DNA from: JALSHZ01 sp964614535
GTDB taxonomy: Bacteria; Pseudomonadota; Gammaproteobacteria; UWMA-0217
Direction of reading: 5' to 3'
NCBI GenBank assembly: GCA_964614535.1
Contig: CAZTOZ010000048.1
Location: 94,182-158,181 of the forward strand
Length of the DNA stretch: 64,000 bases
Shown here: in pieces, positions 16,888-25,383 of the stretch
Numbering within the stretch: position 1 is the stretch's first letter
Layout: each line of letters starts with the position of its first letter
Made by a program: the position numbers and the translations under genes
The notes under the pieces: generated by a model
Told to the model about the DNA's origin: nothing
Database searches by the model: none
What the model saw: the letters and a program-made list of their open reading frames with translations, nothing else

Positions 16888-17376
16888 TCACATCGCCATC
16901 TCCAGATCGTCCATCACCGCGTCGATTCCCGCCTGAGCGCAGGCTTCGTCGGTCTTGCCGGAGGGGGCACCGCTGACGCCGATGCCGCCGATCAGTTTGC
17001 CGCCCACCTGGATTGGCAGCCCGCCGGCGGCCATGATCACGCCGGGCGCGCGGCCGATGGGGCCGTTGGCGCGATCCTTCAGTTCGGCCGTGGAGACGTT
17101 GAAGTTGACCGCGGCATAGGCCTTGCCCTTGCTGATTGGTAGCGTGATCGGTGCTGCGATGGTGTCGCGCAGTGCCACCTGCACCTGGCCGTCGCGGTCG
17201 ACGACGGTGACGCCGATCTGGATGCCTTGTTTGGTGCAGGCGTCGACGGCCGCCTTTGCGATCATCGTGGCGGTGGCGAGTGTCATCCGGGTGACATCGA
17301 CGGTCAGCGGCTCCTCGTCGGCCGTGGCGGTGGCGGCGAGCAGCAGTATTGGCAGAATCGCGCTTGTCTTCATCAT
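16888..17376 (-). CDS. GlcG/HbpS-family haem-binding protein, exported
   Basis: This 162-residue protein has an N-terminal signal peptide (MMKTSAILPILLLAATATA) and a GlcG/HbpS domain (about 25-160), seen in the ITLPISKGKAYAAVNF, GGLPIQVGGKLIGGIGVSG and CAQAGIDAV segments. Family members bind haem or are found with glycolate oxidase genes. Here it follows the tandem thioredoxin gene by 29 bases, so the two are probably co-transcribed. Alternative starts at 17376 and 17373 are equivalent. A periplasmic haem or redox role is an inference. Confidence 0.82.
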   Translation of the reverse strand: MMKTSAILPILLLAATATADEEPLTVDVTRMTLATATMIAKAAVDACTKQGIQIGVTVVDRDGQVQVALRDTIAAPITLPISKGKAYAAVNFNVSTAELKDRANGPIGRAPGVIMAAGGLPIQVGGKLIGGIGVSGAPSGKTDEACAQAGIDAVMDDLEMAM

Positions 17377-17405
17377 GGCGTGTCTCGTTGCATTGTTATG
17401 GGAGG

Positions 17406-18446
17406 TTATTTCCAGATGTCCACATCCTTCGACTGCGCGCGGATGCGGTCGGCCCGGGCTTCCAGATAACGCTGGAAGTTGGGTTGCTCTTTGTAGGCGC
17501 CGCTGACGACGTAGTCGAAGATGGACTGGGTATGGAATTTCTTGAACATCGCCTCGCTGCGGATGATCTCGTTGCCGTCACTGTCGAAAAAGACGATGGT
17601 CGGGGCGTAATGGATGCCGAGCCGCTTCGCCCACGCTCGCGCCGTGGTCTTGCTGCCGTCGAAGAGGGTCACCGGGGTCTTGCTCCACATGTCGAGCTGG
17701 ATGTTTTCGAACTGCCTGATGAGGGCTTTGGTCTCGGCTTCGTCGATGACCTCGTGGTGCAGGGTCTCGCAAGGGGGGCAGTGCTTCTGCTCGAACCAGA
17801 CGGCGACGGGACGCCGGCCGGACAGCTCGTCGAGCCTCACCGGCCCTTGCAGAAAAAACGGCTCGGCGACCAGCTTGCCGCTGGAGGGCACCGGCGCGCG
17901 CTGGCGGATGAAATCGGTGAAGCTGGGGCCGCGGCCCGGCGTGTGGCCGTGGGCGTACTGCAAGGCCAACATAAAGCGTTCCGGCGGCAGGTAGCCGTTG
18001 AGCCGCAGCACCTGTTCGCCGTTTTCATCGAGAAACAGCAGCGTGGGCGTGAATTGTACCTTCAGCGCTTCGGCAAACTGTTTTTCGGTGAGCTGACGGC
18101 CATCGACGGTGGCCACCTCGCGATCGCCCCAGATGTTGATGGCGACGACCTCGAAGTGTTTCTTCATGTAGTCGACGATGCTCTGTTGTGACAGATTGCG
18201 TTCCACCAGCAGGTTGCAGTAGGGGCAGCCGTCCTGATGAAACAGGATGGCGATGCGCTTGCCGGCCTGTGCCGCTTCGTCGATGTCCTCGCTGAAATCG
18301 AGAAAGCTCTCCCGGAACCAGCCGGGGTATTCGGTCTCCACGGCGCCGAGGAATCGTCCGGCCTTCCTCTCGTCGGCCGATGGCGCGGCGACCAGCAGCG
18401 CGGTGGCGAGCAGCAGCAACAGGCGGGGCGGGATGGCGAGCTTCAT
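17406..18446 (-). CDS. periplasmic protein with two thioredoxin domains
   Basis: This 346-residue protein has a hydrophobic signal sequence (1-24) and two thioredoxin-like domains. The first, about 45-165, has C74-P-Y-C77 and a cis-Pro segment FTPTLLFLD. The second, about 200-320, has C223-P-P-C226 and YAPTIVFFD. CPYC resembles glutaredoxin or DsbC-type sites, and CPPC is found in SoxW-like and related proteins. The tandem arrangement suggests intramolecular electron or disulfide relay in the periplasm. It pairs with the GlcG-like gene downstream. Function beyond thiol redox is unknown. Confidence 0.82.
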   Translation of the reverse strand: MKLAIPPRLLLLLATALLVAAPSADERKAGRFLGAVETEYPGWFRESFLDFSEDIDEAAQAGKRIAILFHQDGCPYCNLLVERNLSQQSIVDYMKKHFEVVAINIWGDREVATVDGRQLTEKQFAEALKVQFTPTLLFLDENGEQVLRLNGYLPPERFMLALQYAHGHTPGRGPSFTDFIRQRAPVPSSGKLVAEPFFLQGPVRLDELSGRRPVAVWFEQKHCPPCETLHHEVIDEAETKALIRQFENIQLDMWSKTPVTLFDGSKTTARAWAKRLGIHYAPTIVFFDSDGNEIIRSEAMFKKFHTQSIFDYVVSGAYKEQPNFQRYLEARADRIRAQSKDVDIWK

Positions 18447-18556
18447 GGCGATTCTTCCGGCTTGACCTGCCTTGCATTTAAGCCCAAAGGCGGGGGGATG
18501 ATCCAGCGGCGGCGGGCATGCGGGAAGGTTTCCTGTTGACAGGCGGGTTCGCCGGA

Positions 18557-19390
18557 TCAGTCGATTCTGACCGCCAGCACGTCACAGTTGGCGCCATGGA
18601 GGATGCCGTTGGTGGTGGAGCCGAGCAGGCGCGAGACGCCGCTGCGGCCGTGGGAGCCGGTGACGATCAGATCCACCTGCTGGGCCGCCGCGTAGGAGAG
18701 AATCGCCGCCTTCGGCGCACCCCACATCACCTCGGTCCGCAGGTTGGGGATCTCCAGCTCGGCCGCCAGCTTCTCCATCTGTTTCTCGGCGGCCTCGAAG
18801 ACCATCCGGTCGGTCTCCTGTTGTTGCACCGGGCCGACCGGATCGTAGACGTCACCATAGAAGATGAAGTTCTCGACCGCGTGCAGGATGGTGATGCGGG
18901 CGTCGTAGAGACTGGCGATCTCCTTGGCCCGCAGCGCGGCCAGGTCGGCGTGGGGGGAGAAGTCGGTGGCGACCAGGATGTGGGCGTAGGGCTTGAGCGT
19001 CGCCTTTTCCTCCGCCTCTCCACCCGTCTTTACGCCGTCGCGCAGCCACTCCCAGGCCAGCAGCAACTCGTCGCGCCGGAAAAAGCGGATCTCGGTGGCG
19101 GTGAAGGCGTTGGCCAGCGCCGTCATCCAGTGTTCCCACCGCTTTTCGCCGATGATGGCGATGCGCTGGAAATCGTCGTCGTGCCCGGTGATGAAGGAAA
19201 AATCGCTCCAGGCGGCCTCCGGCTCCCAGCCGTGGAAGTTCTCCAGCTCGATCAGCATCGACAGCGGGCCGTTGTTGGCCCTCCGTTTGTCGAGCAGCGT
19301 GGTGAATCTCTCCAGATCGTTGTCGTTGAGCTTGCCGATGACTTTGATGGCGATGATGCGGTCTTCGTTGACGGGAATGATCTGGAACAT
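18557..19390 (-). CDS. SpoIIAA-like/UspA fusion protein
   Basis: This 277-residue protein fuses an N-terminal SpoIIAA/STAS-like domain (about 1-122, MFQIIPVNEDRIIAIKVIGKL...) to a C-terminal UspA domain (about 132-277). The Usp part starts AHILVATDFSPHADLA and carries the nucleotide motif GSHGRSGVSRLLGST. The start at 19390 matches the usual N-terminus of the SpoIIAA-like family; longer reading would overlap the upstream gene in another frame. It lies 5 bases after the YbeL-type gene and is co-transcribed with it. Likely a cytosolic stress protein. Confidence 0.85.
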   Translation of the reverse strand: MFQIIPVNEDRIIAIKVIGKLNDNDLERFTTLLDKRRANNGPLSMLIELENFHGWEPEAAWSDFSFITGHDDDFQRIAIIGEKRWEHWMTALANAFTATEIRFFRRDELLLAWEWLRDGVKTGGEAEEKATLKPYAHILVATDFSPHADLAALRAKEIASLYDARITILHAVENFIFYGDVYDPVGPVQQQETDRMVFEAAEKQMEKLAAELEIPNLRTEVMWGAPKAAILSYAAAQQVDLIVTGSHGRSGVSRLLGSTTNGILHGANCDVLAVRID

Positions 19391-19395
19391 GGGGC

Positions 19396-19947
19396 TCACT
19401 CCGATGGCAATGGGTCGGGTGTGTCGCCGCCGCCGACGGTCACGCGCGCGAACGTGGTGTTGTGACATTTGGGGCAGGGCGGGATATGGCCCGCCGCCGA
19501 GAAGTGGAGCCGTTCGCCGCAGCGGGTGCATTCGAGGATGCCGGGGGCGGTCACCTCGCCGGTGTGCCACAGCTCGACATCGGCCAGCATCGCCTCCTCC
19601 TTCAGCTCCAGCAGATCGACGATGGTCGGATCCGCCGCCGACATGATCTTGTCCCAGAGATAGGACTCCTCCACCTTTACCTCGAACGGAAACCACTCCT
19701 TGAATTCCTGACCGGTCTTGCGCGCCTCCTCGGCCAGTGCGTAGAAGTCCCGCTTGAGCCAGTCGGCAACCTGCTGGGCCTCGGTCTTCGTCAGCTCCTT
19801 CAGCGATACCGACTCGTTGCGGACGCCGTCGAGCATTTCATGCAGTGCCTCCTGGGTGACCTGTTCGATACCCTGAAGGCGCTCGGCCAGACGCTCGGTC
19901 ATGCGGCGGTAGCCCTCGACCAGTTTCGTGATCGGTTTGTCTGTCAT
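19396..19947 (-). CDS. YbeL-type zinc-ribbon protein (DUF1451)
   Basis: This 183-residue protein has a charged helical N-terminal part with coiled-coil character (about 10-110) and a C-terminal zinc ribbon with two CxxC pairs (CTRCGERL and CPKCHNTTF). This matches the DUF1451/YbeL family. The start MTDKPITKL at 19947 has GGAG 9 bases upstream; an ATG at 19962 is also open. It is probably first in an operon with the SpoIIAA-Usp gene. Biochemical function is unknown. Confidence 0.8.
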   Translation of the reverse strand: MTDKPITKLVEGYRRMTERLAERLQGIEQVTQEALHEMLDGVRNESVSLKELTKTEAQQVADWLKRDFYALAEEARKTGQEFKEWFPFEVKVEESYLWDKIMSAADPTIVDLLELKEEAMLADVELWHTGEVTAPGILECTRCGERLHFSAAGHIPPCPKCHNTTFARVTVGGGDTPDPLPSE

Positions 19948-20179
19948 CGCCCTCTGCTCCATCGACGGTGTGGGATCATTTCAAGCCTAGCAAGTCGCTG
20001 CCCTCCTATCCATAGCGACCGATGGCTGGGGGCCGTCGGTCTTGATCTTTTGCAATGCCGGCCGGAGCAAGCGCAGACCCCGGGGCAATGAACCGGATCA
20101 AGGTTTTTTGGGTGGGGCTGGCCTATGCTTGAATCCACAGGGAGTATCGAGTTGCCACATCAACCGAAGGAGGGAACAG

Positions 20180-21253
20180 ATGGAAGACAATGGGTTGCCG
20201 TTGCCGGTGAAGACGCGTCAGTACCGGGAGCATGAAGTGGCCGATCCCGGCCGGGTGGAGCGGATGCTGGCGCTGCTGCCGGACGAGCCGGCGCAGTTGC
20301 GGCGAATGCAGGGCCGGCATCTGGTGTCGGCGGCCCATCTCGATCGTGAGCTGGTGTTGCAGATTTTTCGTCTCGCGGCGCGTTACGAGCAGTCGCCCCG
20401 GCCGCACAAGACGACGCTGGCGGGCCAGATCCTGATCAACGCCTTTCTCGATCATGCGGTCAACCAGACCCGCTTCTCGTTCGAGAGTGCCGCCTACTCG
20501 CTCGGGGCCGGCATCATGAACGTCGATCGCTCCCCCACCGGCGACGTCGATGACGTCGGCGCGATGGTGGAGATGGCGGAGATGTTCAACAGCTACGGAG
20601 ACGCGGTGGTGCTGCGGACGGCCTCCGTCGAGACCTTCGACGCGGTGCTGCGTGATTCGACCATTCCGGTGATCAATGGTGGCAACGGGGACGTCGAAAA
20701 CCCCAGCCAGGCGCTGGTCGATCTCTACACCCTGTTCAAATGGAAGCCTGAGCTGATGTTTCCCGACGTGCCGGACGAGCAGAAACTCCAGGTCGGCTTT
20801 TTCGGTGCCCCGGGCCATACCCGCACCGTCCACAGCCTGCTGATTCTGATGGGGCTGTTCCCCTGGGCCTTCTCGCGCATCGTCGTGTTCGGCCGCGTCA
20901 GCCAGATCTTCAGGCCGGGTCAGCGGGAGAGGCTCGAAGCCACCGGCCTGACGATCGAGACCACCGCCGAACTCTACCGGCAGGAGACGATGGTGGGCTG
21001 TCTCAATATCGAGCTGCCGCGCATGGATGTCATCTATTCCGATCTGCTCAAGCCGCTGGAGCTGTCGAAGATCAACCGCGAAGCGGCGGTGGCGGCACTC
21101 AAGCCCGATGCGATGGTGTTGTGTCCTTCCGTTCATCTGAAGGAGTTTGGCGGCCTGCTCGACGACTCCCCCAACAACGCCTATTTCAGTCAGGCGCGCA
21201 ATTCGGTTTTCGTGCGGATGGCGATACTGCAGGCGATACTGGGCAGCCAGTGA
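20180..21253 (+). CDS. aspartate carbamoyltransferase-like protein lacking catalytic residues
   Basis: This 357-residue protein follows a strong AGGAGGGA ribosome site and is clearly homologous to the ATCase catalytic chain (FSFESAAYSLGAG, NPSQALVDLYTL, GHTRTVHSL, YFSQARNSVFVRMAIL). Several functional motifs are changed: STRTR is VNQTR (94-98), losing the catalytic Arg; the S-x3-K-GE loop is absent; the conserved His before PTQ is Asn174; TRxQxER is SDLLKPL (287-293); HPLPR is CPSVHL (315-320). Arg146 and Arg215 are kept. It is unlikely to be a normal PyrB and may be a pseudoenzyme or have another substrate. Confidence 0.85.
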   Translation: MEDNGLPLPVKTRQYREHEVADPGRVERMLALLPDEPAQLRRMQGRHLVSAAHLDRELVLQIFRLAARYEQSPRPHKTTLAGQILINAFLDHAVNQTRFSFESAAYSLGAGIMNVDRSPTGDVDDVGAMVEMAEMFNSYGDAVVLRTASVETFDAVLRDSTIPVINGGNGDVENPSQALVDLYTLFKWKPELMFPDVPDEQKLQVGFFGAPGHTRTVHSLLILMGLFPWAFSRIVVFGRVSQIFRPGQRERLEATGLTIETTAELYRQETMVGCLNIELPRMDVIYSDLLKPLELSKINREAAVAALKPDAMVLCPSVHLKEFGGLLDDSPNNAYFSQARNSVFVRMAILQAILGSQ

Positions 21254-21282
21254 GATGCCGGTGCGGCGCCGTCGCGGAAACA

Positions 21283-21318
21283 AAAAAAGCCGCCACGGTC
21301 GCCCGTGGCGGCTTTTTT
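21283..21318. terminator. bidirectional intrinsic terminator
   Basis: A long stem pairs 21283-21297 (A-tract then GCCGCCACG) with 21304-21318 (CGTGGCGGC then T-tract) around a 6-base loop. It lies between the convergent carbamoyltransferase-like gene and fccB and can work in both directions. Confidence 0.9.
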
Positions 21319-21335
21319 ACTGCGTTGGCTGGTGA

Positions 21336-22634
21336 TCAACCGAAGATATCGGTGGTGATGTTGTTGAACCAGCTGTGGGCGAACAGCGCCTCGCGGCGGC
21401 GTGCCTCGTCGGAAGCGTCTTTCGGGGAGAGCCCGCCCGCGACCTTGATGATCTTGGACTTGTCCTCCGCCAGACGGTAGACGGCGGCCACCGAGATGCC
21501 GTAGTCCTTGCCGACAATCGAGTAGCAGGTGTTGGTATACGCCGGCGTGCCCGGCTCGTGACCTGCCAGCAGCGCGGCGACCGACGCGGCGCAGACCTTG
21601 GCCTCGGAGTTGGCGGCGTAGCCGGACTTTGGCATGCCCTTGGCGATCGACGCGTCCCCGATGACGTGGATGTTGGGATGGATCGTCGATTCAAAGGTGT
21701 GCAGATCGACCGGACACCAGCCGCTGTCGTTGGTCAGCCCGGCGGCGAAGGCGATCTTGCCGGCCTTCTGCGCCGGAATGACGTTGATGACGTCGCCTTT
21801 GATGGTTTCGTCGAAGCCGGTGGTGACGCTCTTGGCGCCGGCATCGACTTTGACCACGGCGTTATCGTTGGAGCCCTGGGCGCTGCCGCGCCACTCGATC
21901 ATCGAGTTGGGTGTCTCGTAGCCGTAGAGATCCTTCCAGCCCTGGACGAACAGCCCCATCTTCGAGAACTTCGGCTTCGGGTCGAGGATGATGATCTTCG
22001 ACTTCGGCTTGTGGTGCTTGAGGTAGTGGGCGATCTGGCTGGCCCGCTCATACGGCCCCGGTGGGCAGCGGAACGGGTTGCCCGGCGGGCAGATGACGAC
22101 GGTGCCGCCGTCGCGCATCGATTCGAGCTGACGGCGCAGCAGGGCGGTCTGCGGGCCGGCCTTCCAGGCGTGGGGGATCTTCTCGGCGACGTTGGCGTCG
22201 TAGCCTTCGATGGTGTCCCACTTGAAGTCGATGCCCGGTGCGACGATGCAGCGGTCGTAGTGGAAGGTCTTGCCGCCGGCGGTCTTGACGGTGCGTGCCT
22301 TGGCGTCGATGCCGGTGACGGTGTCGTTGACCACCTTGACGCCGTGCTTGCCCAGCCCGGTGTAGCCGAAGCGGATGCTGTCGAGGCTGCGTTCGCCGCT
22401 CAACACCTCGTTGCTCATGTAGCAGGTGTAGTAGTGCGGATTGGCCTCGATCAGCGTGACTTCGATACTGGGATCGGCCATGCGGATGTATTTGGCGGCG
22501 GTGGCACCGCCGGTGCCGCCACCGACGACGACCACTTTCTTGGTGGCGCCCATGGCGATGTAGGGTGCGCCGACGGCGCCCACTACCGTGGCCAGACCGG
22601 TGGTCTGGATGAAACGTCTACGTGAAATAGTCAT
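21336..22634 (-). CDS. fccB: flavocytochrome c sulfide dehydrogenase, flavoprotein subunit
   Basis: This 432-residue protein has a Tat signal (SRRRFIQTTG) and the FAD motif VVVVGGGTGGATAAK. Cys71 in YYTCYMSNEV corresponds, after signal cleavage near residue 29, to Cys42 of the Allochromatium enzyme, which holds FAD covalently. The redox disulfide cysteines appear in NPFRCPPGPY and SGWCPVDLH. With FccA it oxidises sulfide to polysulfide or sulfur in the periplasm and reduces cytochrome c. It lies 21 bases after fccA in the same operon. Confidence 0.95.
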   Translation of the reverse strand: MTISRRRFIQTTGLATVVGAVGAPYIAMGATKKVVVVGGGTGGATAAKYIRMADPSIEVTLIEANPHYYTCYMSNEVLSGERSLDSIRFGYTGLGKHGVKVVNDTVTGIDAKARTVKTAGGKTFHYDRCIVAPGIDFKWDTIEGYDANVAEKIPHAWKAGPQTALLRRQLESMRDGGTVVICPPGNPFRCPPGPYERASQIAHYLKHHKPKSKIIILDPKPKFSKMGLFVQGWKDLYGYETPNSMIEWRGSAQGSNDNAVVKVDAGAKSVTTGFDETIKGDVINVIPAQKAGKIAFAAGLTNDSGWCPVDLHTFESTIHPNIHVIGDASIAKGMPKSGYAANSEAKVCAASVAALLAGHEPGTPAYTNTCYSIVGKDYGISVAAVYRLAEDKSKIIKVAGGLSPKDASDEARRREALFAHSWFNNITTDIFG

Positions 22635-22655
22635 GTCTGGTCTGCTCCTGTGGAA

Positions 22656-23318
22656 TTATTTGCTGCGGCTGCCATAGAAGGCGACGAGTTCGGTGATGCT
22701 CTTCTTGCCGTGTTCGGCAATCATCGCGTCGAACTTCTTCTTCATCTTCTTGTCGGCGATCTTGCTGACGCCGTTGGCGAAATCCCACATGGTCCAGTTG
22801 ATATAGGGCACCCACTGGCCGGCGAGCACGATGCCCTCGGGATCGGTCCCGCCGTCCTCGTGGCACTTCTCGCAATACTCGTCGTGGAGCTTGGCGCCGG
22901 TTGCGCTGCGTGCCGTCTGGTTCAGCGCCGGCTTGAACTCCATCTTGCTGAAATGGCCGGCCATCGCCTTGATCTCGTCGTCGGTGTAGCCCTTGGCGAT
23001 ACGCCCCATGATGGTGGAGTAGCGCTCGCCGCTCTTGAATTGGTTCATCACGTCGACGAAGTACTCCTCCTCGAGGCCGGCGATGGTGGGTGTGGCGGGA
23101 CCGCCACTGGCGCCGTTGGTGCCGTGGCAACCGGCACAGGTGTTGGACAGCATGGCCGCGGAGGCGCCGCTGAGTAGCTTCGGCTTGGCTTTCGGCGCCA
23201 TCTTGGCCGCCGCGCTGGAGGCTGCCTTGCTGGCCTTGTCGACGGCTTTTTCGGCCGTTGAGCAGCCGACAACCAGCGCGGTTGCCGCTGCCGTTAGAAC
23301 GATTGCTTTGATCCTCAT
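22656..23318 (-). CDS. fccA: flavocytochrome c sulfide dehydrogenase, dihaem cytochrome subunit
   Basis: This 220-residue c-type cytochrome has two haem sites, C61-A-G-C64-H65 and C149-E-K-C152-H153. The N-terminus ends VVGC19, a lipobox-like cleavage site, then an Ala/Lys-rich linker of about 35 residues precedes the first haem domain. A lipid anchor and flexible tether would be unusual for FccA, which is normally a soluble periplasmic protein. It is first in the fccA-fccB operon and accepts electrons from the FAD of FccB. Confidence 0.92.
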   Translation of the reverse strand: MRIKAIVLTAAATALVVGCSTAEKAVDKASKAASSAAAKMAPKAKPKLLSGASAAMLSNTCAGCHGTNGASGGPATPTIAGLEEEYFVDVMNQFKSGERYSTIMGRIAKGYTDDEIKAMAGHFSKMEFKPALNQTARSATGAKLHDEYCEKCHEDGGTDPEGIVLAGQWVPYINWTMWDFANGVSKIADKKMKKKFDAMIAEHGKKSITELVAFYGSRSK

Positions 23319-23691
23319 GTTTTCTCCTGGAACTTGTTAGGTTTCTGACTCACCCCCGGATCGCGTGGAGCGCTGGAGACACCGCTGTCGGCGATGCCTG
23401 GTGCTGTCGATTTCCGGTGATCCGGCCGGGTCGTGATCCTCCCCGATGGGGATATCTCTCGGCCGCTCGATTATTGCGATTTATCAACGATATATCAATA
23501 ACTTATAAGCATATCGGAATATAACTGTTCGCTTATTCCCTTGGGCGGCCAGGCATTCGTCCCGGTGGAATGGCAGCGCGATCAATACTCTCTATTGCCA
23601 TTTCTCCAAAGGCTTGTTCGTTCTGTGGTCATCGGGTGTAAGATGCGAGTGTCTCCATCCAACAAACGCCAACAAGTCCGGAGGGTTCCCG
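23319..23691. other. intergenic region between fccAB and dctPQM, with AT-rich patch
   Basis: This 373-base gap between divergent operons holds no supported gene. The part at about 23470-23530 is markedly AT-rich compared with the flanks and contains two TATCAA copies (23482-23487 and 23493-23498, 11 bases apart), plus TATAAC- and TATATC-like -10 candidates. It presumably contains promoters for both fccA and dctP; no operator can be named. Confidence 0.5.
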
Positions 23692-24678
23692 ATGAAAATC
23701 CGTATTCTGGGCGCGCTGGCAGCGGCCGCCGTGATCATGGCGAATGTCGCTGTTGCCGAGCCGATCGTCATCAAGTTTTCCCATGTCGTCGCCGAGAACA
23801 CACCCAAGGGACGGATGGCCAACGAGTTCAAGTCGCTGGTGGAGCAGCGTCTCGCCGGCAAGGTGAGGGTGGAGGTGTTTCCCAACGCCCAGCTGTTCGG
23901 CGACAACAAGGTGCTGGAGGCGATGCTGCTCGGCGACGTACAGATGGCGGCGCCTTCCCTCTCCAAGTTCAAGCGCTATACGAAAAAGCTGCAACTGTTC
24001 GATCTGCCGTTTCTGTTTGACGATCTGAAGGCGGTGGAGCGGTTCCAGCAGAGCCCGGAGGGGCAGGCGCTGTTGTCGGCCACCCGCAAGAAAGGGATCG
24101 TCGGCCTGGGGTATCTGCACAACGGGATGAAGCAGTTGTCGGCCTCGAAACCGCTGCGGGTGCCGGAGGATGCGAGGAATCTGAAGTTCCGCATCATGTC
24201 TTCCGACGTGTTGGCGGCTCAGTTCAAGGCGCTCGGCGCGATGCCGCTGAAAAAGCCGTTTTCCGAGGTGTTCACGCTGTTGCAGACCAAGGCCATCGAT
24301 GGCCAGGAGAACACCTGGTCGAATATCTATTCGAAGAAATTCTATGAGGTGCAGCCCTATATCACCGAATCCAATCACGGCGTGCTCGACTACATGGTCG
24401 TGACATCGGCCGAGTTCTGGAAGGGTCTCCCGGAGGAGATCCGCGCCGAGGTGAAAAAGGCGCTGGACGAGGCGATCGAGCTGGGCAACCGGGTGGCCTA
24501 CGAAAAGTCGGTGGCCGACCGTCAGGCGATCATCGATTCGGGGCGTTCCCAGGTCATCACGCTGACTCCCGAGGAACGTGCCAAGTGGGTGGCGGTGATG
24601 AAGCCGGTGTGGAAGCAGTTCGAGGATCAGATCGGCAAGGATCTGATCGACGCGGCCTGGGCGGCAAACAAGCCGTAG
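23692..24678 (+). CDS. dctP: TRAP transporter substrate-binding protein, DctP family
   Basis: This 328-residue periplasmic protein has a signal peptide cut after about residue 22 (NVAVA) and then EPIVIKFSHVVAENTPKG, the usual start of DctP proteins. The ELxxxxFPNAQLFGDNK region, RIMSSDVLAAQFKALGA with the substrate-binding Arg, and the GQENTWSNIYSKKFYEVQ segment indicate a C4-dicarboxylate-type member. The gene starts a dctP-dctQ-dctM operon. The exact substrate is inferred. Confidence 0.93.
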   Translation: MKIRILGALAAAAVIMANVAVAEPIVIKFSHVVAENTPKGRMANEFKSLVEQRLAGKVRVEVFPNAQLFGDNKVLEAMLLGDVQMAAPSLSKFKRYTKKLQLFDLPFLFDDLKAVERFQQSPEGQALLSATRKKGIVGLGYLHNGMKQLSASKPLRVPEDARNLKFRIMSSDVLAAQFKALGAMPLKKPFSEVFTLLQTKAIDGQENTWSNIYSKKFYEVQPYITESNHGVLDYMVVTSAEFWKGLPEEIRAEVKKALDEAIELGNRVAYEKSVADRQAIIDSGRSQVITLTPEERAKWVAVMKPVWKQFEDQIGKDLIDAAWAANKP

Positions 24679-24750
24679 CCGCCGCTTTGCCCGGTGTCGC
24701 CGTGGCCGGCGTGCCGCGGTCGCGCCGGTCGTTGCCGCCGGGACGGGTCG

Positions 24751-25383
24751 ATGCTGATCAGGTTGATCCATAGAATCGAGGAGGGTGTCATCGCCGCCCT
24801 GCTGGTGGCGATGACGCTGCTCGTCTTCACCGATGTGGTGATGCGCTTCGGCTGGGGCAGCGGTTTTCTCTGGTCGCAGGAGCTCACCCTCTATCTCTCA
24901 GCCTGGTTCGTACTGTTTGGCATCAGCTACGGTTTGCGGGTCGGCGCCCATATTGGCGTCGACGCCTTCGTCCGTCTGCTGCCGAACCGGCTCCACCGTC
25001 TCGCCACCCTGCTGGCGATTCTCTTCTCGCTCCTGTACTGCGCCTTTTTTCTCTATGGCGGCTGGGTCTATCTGTTCAAGATGTACCAGCTCGGCATCGG
25101 TATGGAGGATCTCAAGCTGCCGCAGTGGCTGGTGTCCCGCCTCTCCGAAGCGTCGTTGACGTTCTGGACCATCGACCCGGAGGATCCGCTGTTTCCGCTG
25201 TGGGCGTCGCAGAGCATCATTTTGATCGGCATGGTGTTGTTCGCAATCCGCCTGCTGGAACTTTTCTGGCGGGTGGTGCGTGGTGATCGGCTGGGCTTTC
25301 ACCAGACCACCGAGGCGGAGGACAGCTTGCATCTGGCCAGGGAGCTGGCCGGGGATCTCCAGCCGGAGAAGGACGCCAAGTGA
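24751..25383 (+). CDS. dctQ: TRAP transporter small permease, DctQ family
   Basis: This 210-residue protein has four hydrophobic segments (about 10-32, 48-68, 88-110 and 150-175) with the conserved WSQELTLYLSAWFVLFG region of DctQ. The start MLIRLIHRIEEGV at 24751 is preferred to a longer form with a non-conserved leader. Its stop overlaps the dctM start. It forms the membrane complex with DctM and has a longer loop before the last helix. Confidence 0.9.
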   Translation: MLIRLIHRIEEGVIAALLVAMTLLVFTDVVMRFGWGSGFLWSQELTLYLSAWFVLFGISYGLRVGAHIGVDAFVRLLPNRLHRLATLLAILFSLLYCAFFLYGGWVYLFKMYQLGIGMEDLKLPQWLVSRLSEASLTFWTIDPEDPLFPLWASQSIILIGMVLFAIRLLELFWRVVRGDRLGFHQTTEAEDSLHLARELAGDLQPEKDAK

